In this document: piece by piece, positions 26,409-36,125 of the stretch
Layout of the letters: each line of letters begins with the position of its first letter
How positions within the stretch are numbered: position 1 is the first letter of the stretch
NCBI GenBank assembly: GCA_963774765.1
Contig: CAVZGP010000011.1
Span: 248,001-312,000 of the forward strand
Length of the DNA stretch: 64,000 nucleotides
From: Sva-07 sp963774765
GTDB lineage: Bacteria; Actinomycetota; Acidimicrobiia; Acidimicrobiales; Ilumatobacteraceae
Direction: 5' to 3'
Program-made: the position numbers and the translations under genes
Notes under the pieces: model-generated
The model's input: the letters and a program-made list of their open reading frames with translations, nothing else
The model's database searches: none
Told to the model about the DNA's origin: nothing

Positions 26409-27926
26409 TCACGTCAGGCGGGGGAACAGGGCGTCGCCCTTGGTGACGGTGGCGCCGGGGGTGTACTGGCCCCAGGCGGCGGCGTCGGGCAGGCGCTGGT
26501 CGGCGACCAGGCCGGGCAGACCGATGCGTTCCCAGATCGCCTGGGCGGTGTCCGGGATCGCCGGGTGGGTCAACACCGCCACGATGCGCAGCGCCTCGAG
26601 CGCGTCGCCCATCACGGCGTCGACGCCCGGTCCGCGTTCGGCCTTCCACGGCTCGTTCGCCTCGAGATGGGAGTTCGTGGCTCGCACCAGCTGCCACGTC
26701 GCGTCGAGCGCCTTGCTGGGCTGCACCGCATCCCAGTGGGCCGCGGTATCGGCGAATGCCGACGTGGCCACGTCCGCGAGTGCACTGTCGGGATCCGGTG
26801 CAGTGCCCACCCCGTCACACTTCTTCGCCACCACCGTCGCCACGCGAGCGAGCAGATTCCCGAGATTGTTCGCCAGATCGGAGTTGTAGCGCGACGTGAA
26901 ACCCTCGATCGAGAAGTCACCGTCATTGCCGTACGCCGTGTCGGCGAGCACGTAGTAGCGGAACCCGTCGAGGCCGACCTCGTCGATCAGGTCGAGCGGG
27001 TTGATCACGTTGCCCGATGTCTTGCTCATCTTCTCGCCACCCGACAGCAACCAGCCGCCGATCGCCCAACCCTTCGGCAGATCGACGCCTGCCGACATCA
27101 GCATCGCCGGCCAGTACACGCAGTGCTGGCGCACGATGTCCTTGCCGATCAGGTGGTAGTCGGCGGGCCACCAGTCGCGGTAGCCGTCGGTGCCGTCGCC
27201 GAAACCGACCGCGGCGAGGTAGTTGGTGAGCGCGTCGAACCACACGTAGGTGACGTGCTTGGGATCCCACGGCAGCGGGATGCCCCACTCGAGCGACGTG
27301 CGGCTGATCGAGAAGTCGCGCAGACCACCCTTGATCAAGCCGATCGCCTCGTTGCCCCGATGCTCGGGAGTCAGCGCGGTCGGGTGCGCGGCGTACCAGT
27401 CGAGCAATCGATCCTCGAACCGCGAGAGGCGGAAGAACCAGTTCTCCTCCTCGAAGTACTCGACGGGACGCTGATGGATCGGGCAGCAATCGGCGGTGCC
27501 ATCGATCGTCACCAGCTCGTCGTCGGCGTAGTACTCCTCGCAGGCCACGCAGTACTTGCCCGCGAACGTGTCGAGCTCGATGTCGCCGGCGTCGTAGCAC
27601 CGCTGCAACAACTCGGCGACGGCGGCCTTGTGGCGTGGCTCGGTGGTGCGGATGAAGTCGTCGTTGCTGATGTTGAGGCGCTCCCAGGCGGCCGCAAACT
27701 TCGGTGCGATGTCATCGGTGAACGCCTGCGGGGTGACGCCTGCGGCCTCGGCAGCCTGTTGGATCTTGAGGCCGTGCTCGTCCGTGCCGGTGACGTACTT
27801 GACGTCGTCGCCGAGGAGGCGGTGCCACCGGGCGAGCGCATCGCCGACGATCGTGGTGTACGCGTGGCCGAGGTGCGGCTCGGCGTTCACGTAGTAGATC
27901 GGCGTCGTCAGGTAGAACCGGCTCAC
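26409..27926 (-). CDS. metG: Methionyl-tRNA synthetase
   Basis: Charges tRNA-Met. The 505-aa class I synthetase has the HIGH-type motif PHLGH at 17-21 and KMSKS-type GEKMSKTSGNV. It also has a connective-peptide zinc knuckle with CVACEEYY and a later CC pair. The protein ends soon after the anticodon-binding helices and lacks the C-terminal tRNA-binding domain of longer forms, which is normal for this subgroup. GTG 27926 fits VSRFYLTTPIYYVNAEP. The frame is open far upstream into the thioesterase gene, which is antisense noise. Confidence 0.96.
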   Translation of the reverse strand: MSRFYLTTPIYYVNAEPHLGHAYTTIVGDALARWHRLLGDDVKYVTGTDEHGLKIQQAAEAAGVTPQAFTDDIAPKFAAAWERLNISNDDFIRTTEPRHKAAVAELLQRCYDAGDIELDTFAGKYCVACEEYYADDELVTIDGTADCCPIHQRPVEYFEEENWFFRLSRFEDRLLDWYAAHPTALTPEHRGNEAIGLIKGGLRDFSISRTSLEWGIPLPWDPKHVTYVWFDALTNYLAAVGFGDGTDGYRDWWPADYHLIGKDIVRQHCVYWPAMLMSAGVDLPKGWAIGGWLLSGGEKMSKTSGNVINPLDLIDEVGLDGFRYYVLADTAYGNDGDFSIEGFTSRYNSDLANNLGNLLARVATVVAKKCDGVGTAPDPDSALADVATSAFADTAAHWDAVQPSKALDATWQLVRATNSHLEANEPWKAERGPGVDAVMGDALEALRIVAVLTHPAIPDTAQAIWERIGLPGLVADQRLPDAAAWGQYTPGATVTKGDALFPRLT

Positions 27927-28022
27927 GCCGTGCACGCTAGAGCCTCGGCCCGACCAGCCCACCGAAGATTGCCGTGGTTCCCGGAGACCTGGGCTCGGGG
28001 AACCGTCGATACGGTGGAGGCG

Positions 28023-28856
28023 ATGTCCGGAGTGTTCGCCGATGCCACCGCCGTCCGACGTCTGGTCACCGAGACAGCAGCCACCGATGCGAACACGACC
28101 GTGACCCGGTTCGCCGCCGAGGTCAAGCCCGGCTGGGACATCGGCGGCAACGCCAACGGCGGCTATCTGATGGCGATCGCCGGGCGTGCCATGGCCGAGG
28201 CGCTCGGACGTCCGCCCGTCACGCTCACGGCCCACTACCTCCGACCAGCACCTGCAGGACCCTGCGAGATCGAGGTGACCGCGATTCGCTCCGGCCGTCG
28301 GTTCGCCACGGCGACGGCATCGCTCACGATGGAGTCCGGCCAGGTCCTGGCGCTGCTCGGCACATTCGGCGGCCAGACGCCCGGTGGTCCTTCGCACACC
28401 CGCGAGCCGCCTGTCGAGCTTCCCGACTACGCCGACTGCGAGGTTCCTCCCGCGCCGACGGACGGTCCAGGACCCGAAGTGTTCCGACGGCTCGCGGTGC
28501 GCATCCGCCCAGGCGACGAGGGATTCCGCACCGGCACTCCCTCCGGACACGCGGAGATCCGAGGCTGGTTCGCGTTCGCCGACAGCGAACCGATCGACGC
28601 CATCGGCCTGCTGCTCGTCGCCGACGCCTTCCCGCCGCCGATCTTCAACACCGACCTTCCCGTCGCGTGGGTGCCGACCGTCGAGTTGACCGTTCACGTC
28701 CGCGGCGTCCCTGAGCCGGGCCCGTTGCGCTGCTGGTTCCGATCTCGTTTCATCCACGACGGTCTGCTCGACGAGGAAGGCGAGATCTGGGACTCGACCG
28801 GCACGCTCGTCGCACAGAGTCGCCAACTTGCGCTGTTCCCGCGCCCACCGGACTGA
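28023..28856 (+). CDS. Acyl-CoA thioesterase-like double-hotdog protein
   Basis: A 277-aa protein of the TesB-like/thioesterase superfamily. The N-terminal hotdog carries DIGGNANGGYLMAIAGRAM, a central helix typical of the fold, followed by TAHYLRPAPAG. The C-terminal hotdog has WVPTVELTVHVRG and WFRSRFIHDGLLDEEGEIWD, with the conserved Asp of the second domain. It likely hydrolyses acyl-CoA in the cytoplasm; chain length cannot be told. The leader has TACGGT followed by GGAGGCG and the ATG, so it may be transcribed from just before the start. It is divergent from metG and convergent with the HAD gene. Confidence 0.85.
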   Translation: MSGVFADATAVRRLVTETAATDANTTVTRFAAEVKPGWDIGGNANGGYLMAIAGRAMAEALGRPPVTLTAHYLRPAPAGPCEIEVTAIRSGRRFATATASLTMESGQVLALLGTFGGQTPGGPSHTREPPVELPDYADCEVPPAPTDGPGPEVFRRLAVRIRPGDEGFRTGTPSGHAEIRGWFAFADSEPIDAIGLLLVADAFPPPIFNTDLPVAWVPTVELTVHVRGVPEPGPLRCWFRSRFIHDGLLDEEGEIWDSTGTLVAQSRQLALFPRPPD

Positions 28857-28862
28857 TCGAGG

Positions 28863-29687
28863 TCAGCGGCGACGCCTCGACCGCCCGCGCTTGGAACCGC
28901 GCGATCCGGCCACCGCAACACCGGCGGCGAAACTCGCTCCGGCGATCCCGATCGTGCCGACCGAAGCCGCGGTCCGGCGCACGACGGACTTCGTCTGCTG
29001 GCTGAAGATCACGATCGGCCACCCGTTGCGGCGGGCGTGGCGTTCGAGCTTGGCATCGGGGTTGACCGCCACCGGATGCCCGACCGCCTCGAGCATCGGG
29101 AGATCGCTCGCCGAGTCGCTGTAGGCATAACACAGGTCGAGTTCGTAGCCGTTCCAGTTGGCGAGCTCGACCATCGCCTCGACCTTGCCTGGCCCGTAGC
29201 AGAACGGCCCGTCGAGTTCGCCCGTGTAGCGCCCGTCGACGACGTGGCTGCGCGTGCCGATCCCCGAGGTCATCCCGAACGAGTGGGCGAGCGGTTCGAC
29301 GATCTCCTGCGGCGCGGCCGACACGATGAACGTGTCGCGCCCGGCATGGCGGTGCCGGTCGAGGAGTCGCCGCGCTTCGGGGCGGAGCTTGGCGAGCAGG
29401 CGCGGGAGGACCTCGACGTTGAGGGCCTGAAGATCGCTCCGGCGCATGCCGGCGACCGCCTTGAGGATGCGGGCCTTCACCTCGTCGGTCGTGTCATCGT
29501 CGGCGCCGAACAGCTTGAACGAGACCGCGCCCATCGCGTCACGTGCGAATTCGAGATTCGGGATCAGGCCGGCCTTGCGTGCTTGGAGCGCGAGCGTGAA
29601 CGCCGATGATCCGGAGATCAGCGTTCGGTCGAGATCGAAGAACGCGGCGCTCGGGCCCGAACTGGCGACGTTGACGTACTCACTCAT
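28863..29687 (-). CDS. HAD-IB family phosphatase (SerB-like) with basic C-terminal tail
   Basis: The 274-aa protein has the HAD nucleophile motif FFDLDRTLISGSS (Asp18 and Asp20), motif II IVSAAP, and motif III/IV YAYSDSASDLPML. This is HAD subfamily IB, whose members dephosphorylate phosphoserine, lysophosphatidate or similar. The end is unusual: a hydrophobic Gly/Ala segment (TIGIAGASFAAGVAVAG) followed by a run of arginines, which suggests membrane association. Its ATG lies 8 nt inside the end of rsmI. Confidence 0.88.
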   Translation of the reverse strand: MSEYVNVASSGPSAAFFDLDRTLISGSSAFTLALQARKAGLIPNLEFARDAMGAVSFKLFGADDDTTDEVKARILKAVAGMRRSDLQALNVEVLPRLLAKLRPEARRLLDRHRHAGRDTFIVSAAPQEIVEPLAHSFGMTSGIGTRSHVVDGRYTGELDGPFCYGPGKVEAMVELANWNGYELDLCYAYSDSASDLPMLEAVGHPVAVNPDAKLERHARRNGWPIVIFSQQTKSVVRRTAASVGTIGIAGASFAAGVAVAGSRGSKRGRSRRRR

Positions 29688-30537
29688 CGAGGGCTCCTGA
29701 CGTATCGCTTCCTGCGCGGTCGCGCAATCCGACGGCCAACGCATACACCTCGCGTTTCGGGCGGCCGACGTCTCGAGCGACCGCGGCTGCGGCGTCGCGG
29801 GTCGACGCGCCCGCGGACAGCTCGTCGCGCAGTGCCTCACGGATGTCGTCGTCGCTGATCGGCCGAACCTCGATCGGCGCACCGGCGAGGATCAGGACGT
29901 ACTCGCCACGCGGGCCGCCGATGTCGATCGTTCCGAGTGGACCGCGCACGACCTCCTCGTGGAGCTTCGTGAGTTCGCGGGTGACGACGATCGGGCGGTC
30001 GTCGCCGCACGCCTCGCGCAGGTCGTCGAGCGTGCGTTCGACGCGGTGCGGGGCCTCGTAGATCACCGTGGTGCGGCGTTCGGTCGCGACCTCGGCGAGG
30101 CGGTCCGCACGGTCAGAGCCCTTGCGGGGGATGAAGCCCTCGAACACGAACCGGTCGGCAGCGAGCCCGCTGATCGTCAACGCCATGATCGCCGCGCTCG
30201 GACCGGGTACGGCGCTGACGTCATAGCCGGCATCGATCACGGCTCGAACGATGCGTTCGCCCGGATCGGAGATTCCCGGGGTTCCGGCGTCGCTGACGAT
30301 CGCCACGTCGCGGCCGTCGCCGAGCACGCCCAACACGTCGGTGACTCGGCTGACCTCGGTGTGGTCGTTGCACACCGCGAGTCGCTGTGCCTTCACGCCG
30401 GCGTGTTGGAGGAGCAGCCCCGTGCGGCGGGTGTCTTCGCAACAGATCAGCCCGACGTGTGCGAGCACGTTCACCGCGCGTGGCGACAGGTCGCCGAGGT
30501 TCCCGATCGGTGTGGCCACCAGCCAGAGCGTGCTCAC
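29680..30537 (-). CDS. rsmI: 16S rRNA (cytidine1402-2'-O)-methyltransferase
   Basis: A 285-aa SAM-dependent methyltransferase of the tetrapyrrole-methylase fold that modifies C1402 in the ribosomal P site. Signatures are LVATPIGNLGDLSPRAV, CEDTRRTG, IVSDAGTPGISDPGERIV and VPGPSAAIMAL. GTG 30537 is taken because it overlaps the DUF192 stop (GTGA) and gives the canonical VSTLWLVATPIGN start. The frame further upstream is arginine-rich read-through without similarity. Confidence 0.95.
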   Translation of the reverse strand: MSTLWLVATPIGNLGDLSPRAVNVLAHVGLICCEDTRRTGLLLQHAGVKAQRLAVCNDHTEVSRVTDVLGVLGDGRDVAIVSDAGTPGISDPGERIVRAVIDAGYDVSAVPGPSAAIMALTISGLAADRFVFEGFIPRKGSDRADRLAEVATERRTTVIYEAPHRVERTLDDLREACGDDRPIVVTRELTKLHEEVVRGPLGTIDIGGPRGEYVLILAGAPIEVRPISDDDIREALRDELSAGASTRDAAAAVARDVGRPKREVYALAVGLRDRAGSDTSGALDE

Positions 30538-30926
30538 GGCGCTGCGCCGCCTGCGTCGCGCATGTCGTGCCCGCCGTTGGTGTCGCTCTCGGCGTCGCCG
30601 GCGCGGAGTTCGACCTCGTCGCCGACGCGCAGCCCCCAACGTCCGAACGCGCCGCCTTCGGCCTCGATCAGCCAGCTCGCCCGCCACACCGGGACGCCGA
30701 TGCGGAATCGGTTCATGTGCATGGTCTTCACCACGATGCCGTCATCGTCGAGGTAGGCGACGTCGATCGGGAAACGCATGCCGATCGTGTGGATCCACCG
30801 GCATCGCTCGATCACGAGCGCACCGTCGAGTCCGTCCCTGCCGAGCAGGCCGTGGCGACGGGCCCGGCGGGTGTCGGCTACTTCCGCCGAGGCCAGTACG
30901 CGAGCGTCGCTGACCAACCAAGCCAT
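30534..30926 (-). CDS. DUF192 family protein
   Basis: A 130-aa member of the DUF192 family. The conserved pattern is RRARRHGLLGRDGLDGALVI, then WIHTIGMRFPIDVAYLDDDG, then KTMHMNRFRIGVPVWRASWL, ending with GLRVGDEVEL. The family is widespread and forms a small beta barrel; its function is unknown, although membrane-transport partners have been proposed. No signal peptide is visible here. It heads a three-gene coupled unit (DUF192, rsmI, HAD). Confidence 0.9.
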   Translation of the reverse strand: MAWLVSDARVLASAEVADTRRARRHGLLGRDGLDGALVIERCRWIHTIGMRFPIDVAYLDDDGIVVKTMHMNRFRIGVPVWRASWLIEAEGGAFGRWGLRVGDEVELRAGDAESDTNGGHDMRDAGGAAP

Positions 30927-31050
30927 GCTCGCAGTGTGCCAGATCATGGCCGATCGCGGTGGGCGTGTCGCGCCGGATCGAGCGGCACCGTGTGGTGTGC
31001 ACTGGCGCTGGGGTACGTTCGCCGGGTGACTCCAGCGCGGTGGATCGACG

Positions 31051-31758
31051 ATGTCGTCTGCTGATGCCTTCGAGTTGATCGGCGTCGATGCCGGACCGAT
31101 CGGCGGCGATCCCATCCTGCGGTCGATCGACCTGGTCGTGCCCGCCAATGGCGTCACCGTGCTGGCAGGTCCATCGGGTGCGGGCAAGTCGACCTTGCTG
31201 CGGTTGTTGAACCGGCTCGACGATCCCGTCGCTGGCGAGATCCGCTGGCGTGGTCTGCCGCTGGCCGACTGGGCGCCGACCGAGCTGCGCCGCCAGGTCG
31301 CCATGGTGTTCCAGCGTCCGCCGATCTTCCCCGGCACCGTGCTCGACAACCTCCGTGTTGCGCTGGCTGATGTCGACGTCGAGCGGGCGGGCCATGTGCT
31401 CGAACACGTCGGGTTGGATCCCGAGTTGCTCGATCAGGAGGCCGACAGCCTGTCCGGTGGCGAGGCGCAGCGTATGTGCGTGGCGCGAGCGCTGCTGACC
31501 GATCCCGCCGTGCTGCTCGCCGACGAGCCGACCGCCGCGCTCGATCGGGCAGCGCGTGGCACGGTCGAGGACCTCGGGCGAATGCTTGCCGACTCGGGCG
31601 TCGCTGTGATCTGGGTGAGCCACGACACCGATCAACTCCGGCGTCTCGCCGATCACGTGATCGTGCTCGCCGACGGCGCCGTTCGTGCGGTCGGCCACCT
31701 CGCCGACCTCGACGCCAGCGCCGACCCACTCGTTCGTCAGTCGGTCGGCGCCCCATGA
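31051..31758 (+). CDS. fetA: ABC transporter ATPase, FetA/YbbL-like
   Basis: A 235-aa single ABC domain with Walker A GPSGAGKST (40-48), Q-loop VFQRPPIFPG, signature LSGGEAQRMCVARALL, Walker B VLLADEPTAAL and H-loop VSHDTDQ. The partner permease downstream is UPF0014/FetB, and FetAB pairs are linked to iron homeostasis and peroxide resistance in E. coli. The gap to the permease is filled by the GC-rich tandem repeat, which starts one base after this stop codon. The symbol is assigned by partner and family, not by tested function. Confidence 0.82.
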   Translation: MSSADAFELIGVDAGPIGGDPILRSIDLVVPANGVTVLAGPSGAGKSTLLRLLNRLDDPVAGEIRWRGLPLADWAPTELRRQVAMVFQRPPIFPGTVLDNLRVALADVDVERAGHVLEHVGLDPELLDQEADSLSGGEAQRMCVARALLTDPAVLLADEPTAALDRAARGTVEDLGRMLADSGVAVIWVSHDTDQLRRLADHVIVLADGAVRAVGHLADLDASADPLVRQSVGAP

Positions 31759-31759
31759 C

Positions 31760-31824
31760 GGTCCTCCCCGGCCCCGTCCCCGCCCGGACCATGGGTCCTC
31801 CCCGGCCCCGTCCCCGCCCGGACC
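31760..31824 (+). repeat. GC-rich 31-bp tandem repeat directly after the fetA stop
   Basis: Two identical 31-bp units (31760-31790 and 31794-31824), separated by ATG, with GGTCC at one end and GGACC at the other. The junction TGACGGTCCTCCC is the same as at the mfd stop near 7178. The array lies inside the fetA-fetB operon rather than at its end. Confidence 0.9.
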
Positions 31825-31852
31825 GTGAGCGCATCGAGATCGAGGCGGGCGC

Positions 31853-32647
31853 ATGATCGGGGTCGAGCAGGGCGACATCGGCGTCGTCGGGTTGGCGGCG
31901 TCGGGCATCCTCGTCGCCGTTGCCGTGGCGATCTCGCTGTGGCGCCGACTCGGGCTCGAACGAAGCCTGCTGTGGGCGTCGTTGCGGGCGCTCGTGCAAC
32001 TGCTGCTGGTCGGCTGGGTGCTGCAGTTCGTCGTGGATCCCGACGACCCGCTGATCCTGTCGGTGCTGTGGATCGTGGCAATGGTGAGCTTCGCTGCCTA
32101 CACCACGTCGCGCCGCGCGGCCGACGTCCCCAAGGTGCTTGCCCTGTCACTGTTGGCGTACACGGCGTCGGCGATCGTGGTGCTGGGAGTCCTGTTCGGC
32201 TTCGGGATCTACGAGTTGGAGGGCCGCACGCTGGTGCCGTTGGCCGGGATGGTGATCGGCAACTCGCTGGCCGCAACCGTGCTCGTGTCGCGGCAACTCT
32301 TGATCGCTGCCACCGAGCAGCGCGGATTGATCGAGGGCCGACTTGCGCTGGGGCTGTCGGCGGCCGAGGCCTTCCAGCCGCACCTGCGTCAGGCGTTACG
32401 CACCGCGCTCGTACCGCAGATCGAGTCGACCAAGGCGGTCGGGATCGTGTTCCTGCCCGGTGCGATGGTCGGGTTGATCCTCGCCGGTGTCGATCCGGCC
32501 GACGCGGTGAAGGTGCAGGTCTCCGTGATGTACCTGGTCCTGGGCAGCGTGGCGACGACGACGGCGGTGATGAGCCTGGGAATCTCGCGAGAACTGTTCA
32601 CCACAGCGCAACAGCTCCGACGGCCCGCTCAGCGCGCCGACCCCTGA
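31853..32647 (+). CDS. fetB: ABC transporter permease, FetB/UPF0014 (YbbM)
   Basis: A 264-aa membrane protein with about seven helices. Family marks are ALVQLLLVGWVLQFV, then PLAGMVIGNSLAATVLVSRQ and the C-terminal TKAVGIVFLPGAMVGLILAG followed by VQVSVMYLVLGSVATTT. FetB with FetA is proposed to export iron. ATG 31853 is 29 nt after the tandem repeat; no strong RBS is visible. The gene ends 160 bp before a palindromic repeat that lies between it and ychF. Confidence 0.88.
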   Translation: MIGVEQGDIGVVGLAASGILVAVAVAISLWRRLGLERSLLWASLRALVQLLLVGWVLQFVVDPDDPLILSVLWIVAMVSFAAYTTSRRAADVPKVLALSLLAYTASAIVVLGVLFGFGIYELEGRTLVPLAGMVIGNSLAATVLVSRQLLIAATEQRGLIEGRLALGLSAAEAFQPHLRQALRTALVPQIESTKAVGIVFLPGAMVGLILAGVDPADAVKVQVSVMYLVLGSVATTTAVMSLGISRELFTTAQQLRRPAQRADP

Positions 32648-32667
32648 CGCTGACGCCACCGCGGGAC

Positions 32668-32805
32668 GTGCCCTCACGGTGTACTACCTCGCAGCGATGG
32701 CCGCGCACGTTCCGCGCCAAACACGAGCCGAAGCAAGTGCTCTCGCCGTTCCCGCTCGTGGTGTTCTCGCTCGCTGCCCTCGTGCTGCACGTCGTCGCCG
32801 CGTGA
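32668..32805 (+). CDS. Possible small membrane protein (45 aa)
   Basis: The GTG-started frame has a basic first half (RWPRTFRAKHEPKQ) and a C-terminal hydrophobic stretch (LSPFPLVVFSLAALVLHVVA) ending three bases before the palindromic repeat. The layout looks like a short tail-anchored protein or the surviving 3' end of a larger gene. There is no family match I can name and no RBS, so coding is uncertain. Confidence 0.3.
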   Translation: MPSRCTTSQRWPRTFRAKHEPKQVLSPFPLVVFSLAALVLHVVAA

Positions 32806-32807
32806 GA

Positions 32808-32837
32808 ATTGCAGCAGGGTCAGACACCTGCTGCAAT
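32808..32837. repeat. GTCTGACCCC repeat, copy 2 (downstream of ychF)
   Basis: A nearly perfect palindrome, AATTGCAGCAGG-GTCAGA-CACCTGCTGCAAT, with 10-11-bp arms. It is followed at 32842-32851 by a second GGGGTCAGAC whose TCA is the ychF stop codon (32847-32849). It shares the ATTGCAGCAGG arm and the stop-codon placement with the copy at ispE. Confidence 0.8.
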
Positions 32838-32846
32838 CGGTCGGGG

Positions 32847-33935
<1,089 letters not shown>

Positions 33936-33995
33936 GAGGCGCCCGAGGCTACCGAGCCGGTTGCAGGTCCTGGCCGGGCAACGCGCGTCGGGTCC

Positions 33996-34064
33996 GCAGT
34001 TCTGTGCGGAATACGTCTCGAGGGCTGCATCTCGAGGGCTGCAACTCATTCCGCAGAGAACTGC
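33996..34064. terminator. Long hairpin with an internal tandem repeat, after the DUF559 gene
   Basis: Arms at 33996-34012 and 34048-34064 (GCAGTTCTGTGCGGAAT and ATTCCGCAGAGAACTGC) pair over 17 bp with one mismatch. The 35-nt loop contains CTCGAGGGCTGCA twice. It starts 23 nt after the stop of the minus-strand DUF559 gene. No U-tract follows. A terminator is likely, and the length resembles the other palindromes in this genome. Confidence 0.7.
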
Positions 34065-34086
34065 ATGACAGCGACGTGCGTGGCGT

Positions 34087-35022
34087 TCACGCAGCGTCGG
34101 GCGGGAACGGCGACAGCTCGGCCTGCGCCGGCGCCCATCGTTCGACGGCGTCGCGGATCCGGTCGGAGGTCGCTTTCGGCCGGGTCGTGATGGCCCGGTA
34201 GGTGAAACGCAGGACGACCCATCCGGCGCCGGCGAGTCGAGCATCTCGTTCGTGGTCGCGTTCGAAGTTGTCGCGGATGGCGCCGTGGTACGCCCAGCCG
34301 TCGCACTCGATGATCACCGGCGTGTCGACGACTCGGAAGTCGACCTCGTATCCCTCGATCACGGGATGGAACTCGACGGCGGGGAGATGGAATCGGGCGA
34401 TGAGGCGGCGCATGACGACCTCGAGGATCGAGTCGGCAGGCTTCTGGTCGATCGACCATTCGGCGATCGCATCACGAACCGGCACGATGCCACTGCGACC
34501 CTGACGGGCATGCTGTCCGGCGGCTGCTTCGATCGCGTCCAGCGACGCCAGGCGGGTGGCGACAGCGTGGCCGACGGCGGTGTGGACACCTCCCGGATCC
34601 ACCGCGCCGAGGTCGATGAGGGTGCGCAGGATGTTGGTGCACGAGATGCTGTACTGGCGTTGCGGGGCGAGGCGGGCTCGGTCGGTGGGACGGTGGATCA
34701 CGACGCCGTCGAGCTGGAGGTCGAGTCGTGCTCCCGTGAGGATCACGTCGACGGGGTCGTCGTGCGGTCGTGGCACTCCCCACAGCCGGGCCGCCGATCG
34801 GTGCGAAGCGAGTGCCGACTCCCCGATGGCGAGGACTCCGGCGATGATGCGTTGCTCGGGAGTGTCAGGTGTGCCGATGAGGCGGGCCACCCACGGGTGG
34901 ATTTGGTGAAGATCACCGTCGTGAATCGCCCGGTACCACGACGCGCGCGACAGCCCGGACGCCTCGAAGGTGATGATGCCGTGGTGGGCGCGGGCCCAGT
35001 TGTCGAAGTCGGAGAGTCGCAT
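34087..35022 (-). CDS. DUF559 protein with AbiEi-like N-domain
   Basis: A 311-aa protein built like the one at 19732-20727. The N-terminal helix-turn-helix region is GIITFEASGLSRASWYRAIH and the middle region has SHRSAARLWGVPRP. The C-terminal Vsr-like nuclease fold has EVDFRVVDTPVIIECDGWAY (Asp and Glu of a PD-(D/E)xK-type site), then RDARLAGAGWVVLRFTYRAI. The nuclease-like acidic residues look intact here. Known roles of the family are unclear; VSR-type nucleases nick at mismatches. It is divergent from the PHP gene and followed by a strong hairpin. Confidence 0.82.
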   Translation of the reverse strand: MRLSDFDNWARAHHGIITFEASGLSRASWYRAIHDGDLHQIHPWVARLIGTPDTPEQRIIAGVLAIGESALASHRSAARLWGVPRPHDDPVDVILTGARLDLQLDGVVIHRPTDRARLAPQRQYSISCTNILRTLIDLGAVDPGGVHTAVGHAVATRLASLDAIEAAAGQHARQGRSGIVPVRDAIAEWSIDQKPADSILEVVMRRLIARFHLPAVEFHPVIEGYEVDFRVVDTPVIIECDGWAYHGAIRDNFERDHERDARLAGAGWVVLRFTYRAITTRPKATSDRIRDAVERWAPAQAELSPFPPDAA

Positions 35023-35092
35023 GCTCCATCAGTGGGTGCCGCGATCGGCGTTGCGGAAACTGTACGGGAAGGCCCGAGGTACGATCGGCGTG

Positions 35093-36106
35093 ATGACGCC
35101 CGAGCAGGCGCTGCTGCGCGTGATCCACTGCCTCGACCGGGCGCACGAGTCCGGGTTCAAGGCCAAGGCGTTCACGCGGGCGCTCGACGTCGTGCGCACG
35201 ACGCCGGCCGATGAGCTCGCCGAGCGGGCAGCGGCTGGAACGTTGACCGACCTCGAGGGCATCGGTTCGTCGACCGCCGCCGTGATCGCCGACGCACTCG
35301 CCGGGAGCGAGCCCGCCTACCTGGCGAAGATCGAAGCCGAGTCGCAGGTGCCGATCACGCCGGAGGGCCAGGTGTACCGCGACGCGCTGCGCGGCGACTG
35401 CCACCTCCATTCCACCTGGAGCGATGGTGGCGCGCCGATCGAGGCGATGGCGGCCACGGCGATCGCACTCGGCCACGAGTACATGGTGCAGACCGACCAT
35501 TCCGCCCGCCTCACGATCGCCCACGGCTTGAACGAGCAACGACTGAGCGAGCAGCTCGATCAGATCGCCGCGATCAACACCGACATCGCGGCGGCCGGTC
35601 ACGAGTTCACGATCCTGTCGGGGATGGAGGTCGACATCCTCGAAGACGGCACACTCGACCTCGCCGACCACATGCTGGAGCGCCTCGACGTGGTGGTCGC
35701 GAGCGTGCACTCGAAGCTGCGGATGGAGCGCCAACAGATGACCGAACGGATGCTGATGGCGGTCGCGTCACCGCACGTCGACATCCTCGGGCACTGCACC
35801 GGCCGGATGATCGGCAAGCGCCCGCCGTCGGACTTCGACGCCGACTACGTCTTTGCTGCGTGCGCCCAGTTCAACACCGCGGTCGAGATCAACTGCCGGC
35901 CGGAGCGGCTGGATCCGCCGCGCGAACTGCTCGACGTGGCGATCGAGTACGGCTGCTGGTTCTCGATCGACTCCGACGCGCACGCCACCGGCCAGCTCGA
36001 ATGGCAGCCCCTCGGCTGCGACCGCGCCGCCGAGCGCGAGGTCCCGATCGAGCGCATCATCAACACCCTCCCCGTCGACGACCTCCTCGCCTGGACCGCG
36101 ACCTGA
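35093..36106 (+). CDS. PHP-domain phosphoesterase with helix-hairpin-helix N-terminus (Pol X-like C-half)
   Basis: The 337-aa protein starts with a helical segment and a helix-hairpin-helix-like motif (LTDLEGIGSSTAAVIADAL, about 55-73). It is followed by a PHP domain with the metal motifs RGDCHLHSTWSDGG, VQTDHSARL, SGMEVDIL, VASVHSKLR, ILGHCTGR and SIDSDAHA. This is the arrangement found after the polymerase part of bacterial family X DNA polymerases, but no polymerase palm is present. A 3'-5' exonuclease or phosphatase role is likely. TACGAT lies 7 nt before the ATG, a leaderless-type -10; GTG 35090 is an alternative start. Confidence 0.88.
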   Translation: MTPEQALLRVIHCLDRAHESGFKAKAFTRALDVVRTTPADELAERAAAGTLTDLEGIGSSTAAVIADALAGSEPAYLAKIEAESQVPITPEGQVYRDALRGDCHLHSTWSDGGAPIEAMAATAIALGHEYMVQTDHSARLTIAHGLNEQRLSEQLDQIAAINTDIAAAGHEFTILSGMEVDILEDGTLDLADHMLERLDVVVASVHSKLRMERQQMTERMLMAVASPHVDILGHCTGRMIGKRPPSDFDADYVFAACAQFNTAVEINCRPERLDPPRELLDVAIEYGCWFSIDSDAHATGQLEWQPLGCDRAAEREVPIERIINTLPVDDLLAWTAT

Positions 36107-36125
36107 CCTGACGTCCCTCGGGGGA

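Noticed and set aside
26565..28022. N-terminal extension of the thioesterase frame across metG
   Set aside because: The added 486 codons are antisense to metG and have no similarity to the thioesterase fold; ATG 28023 is the natural start.
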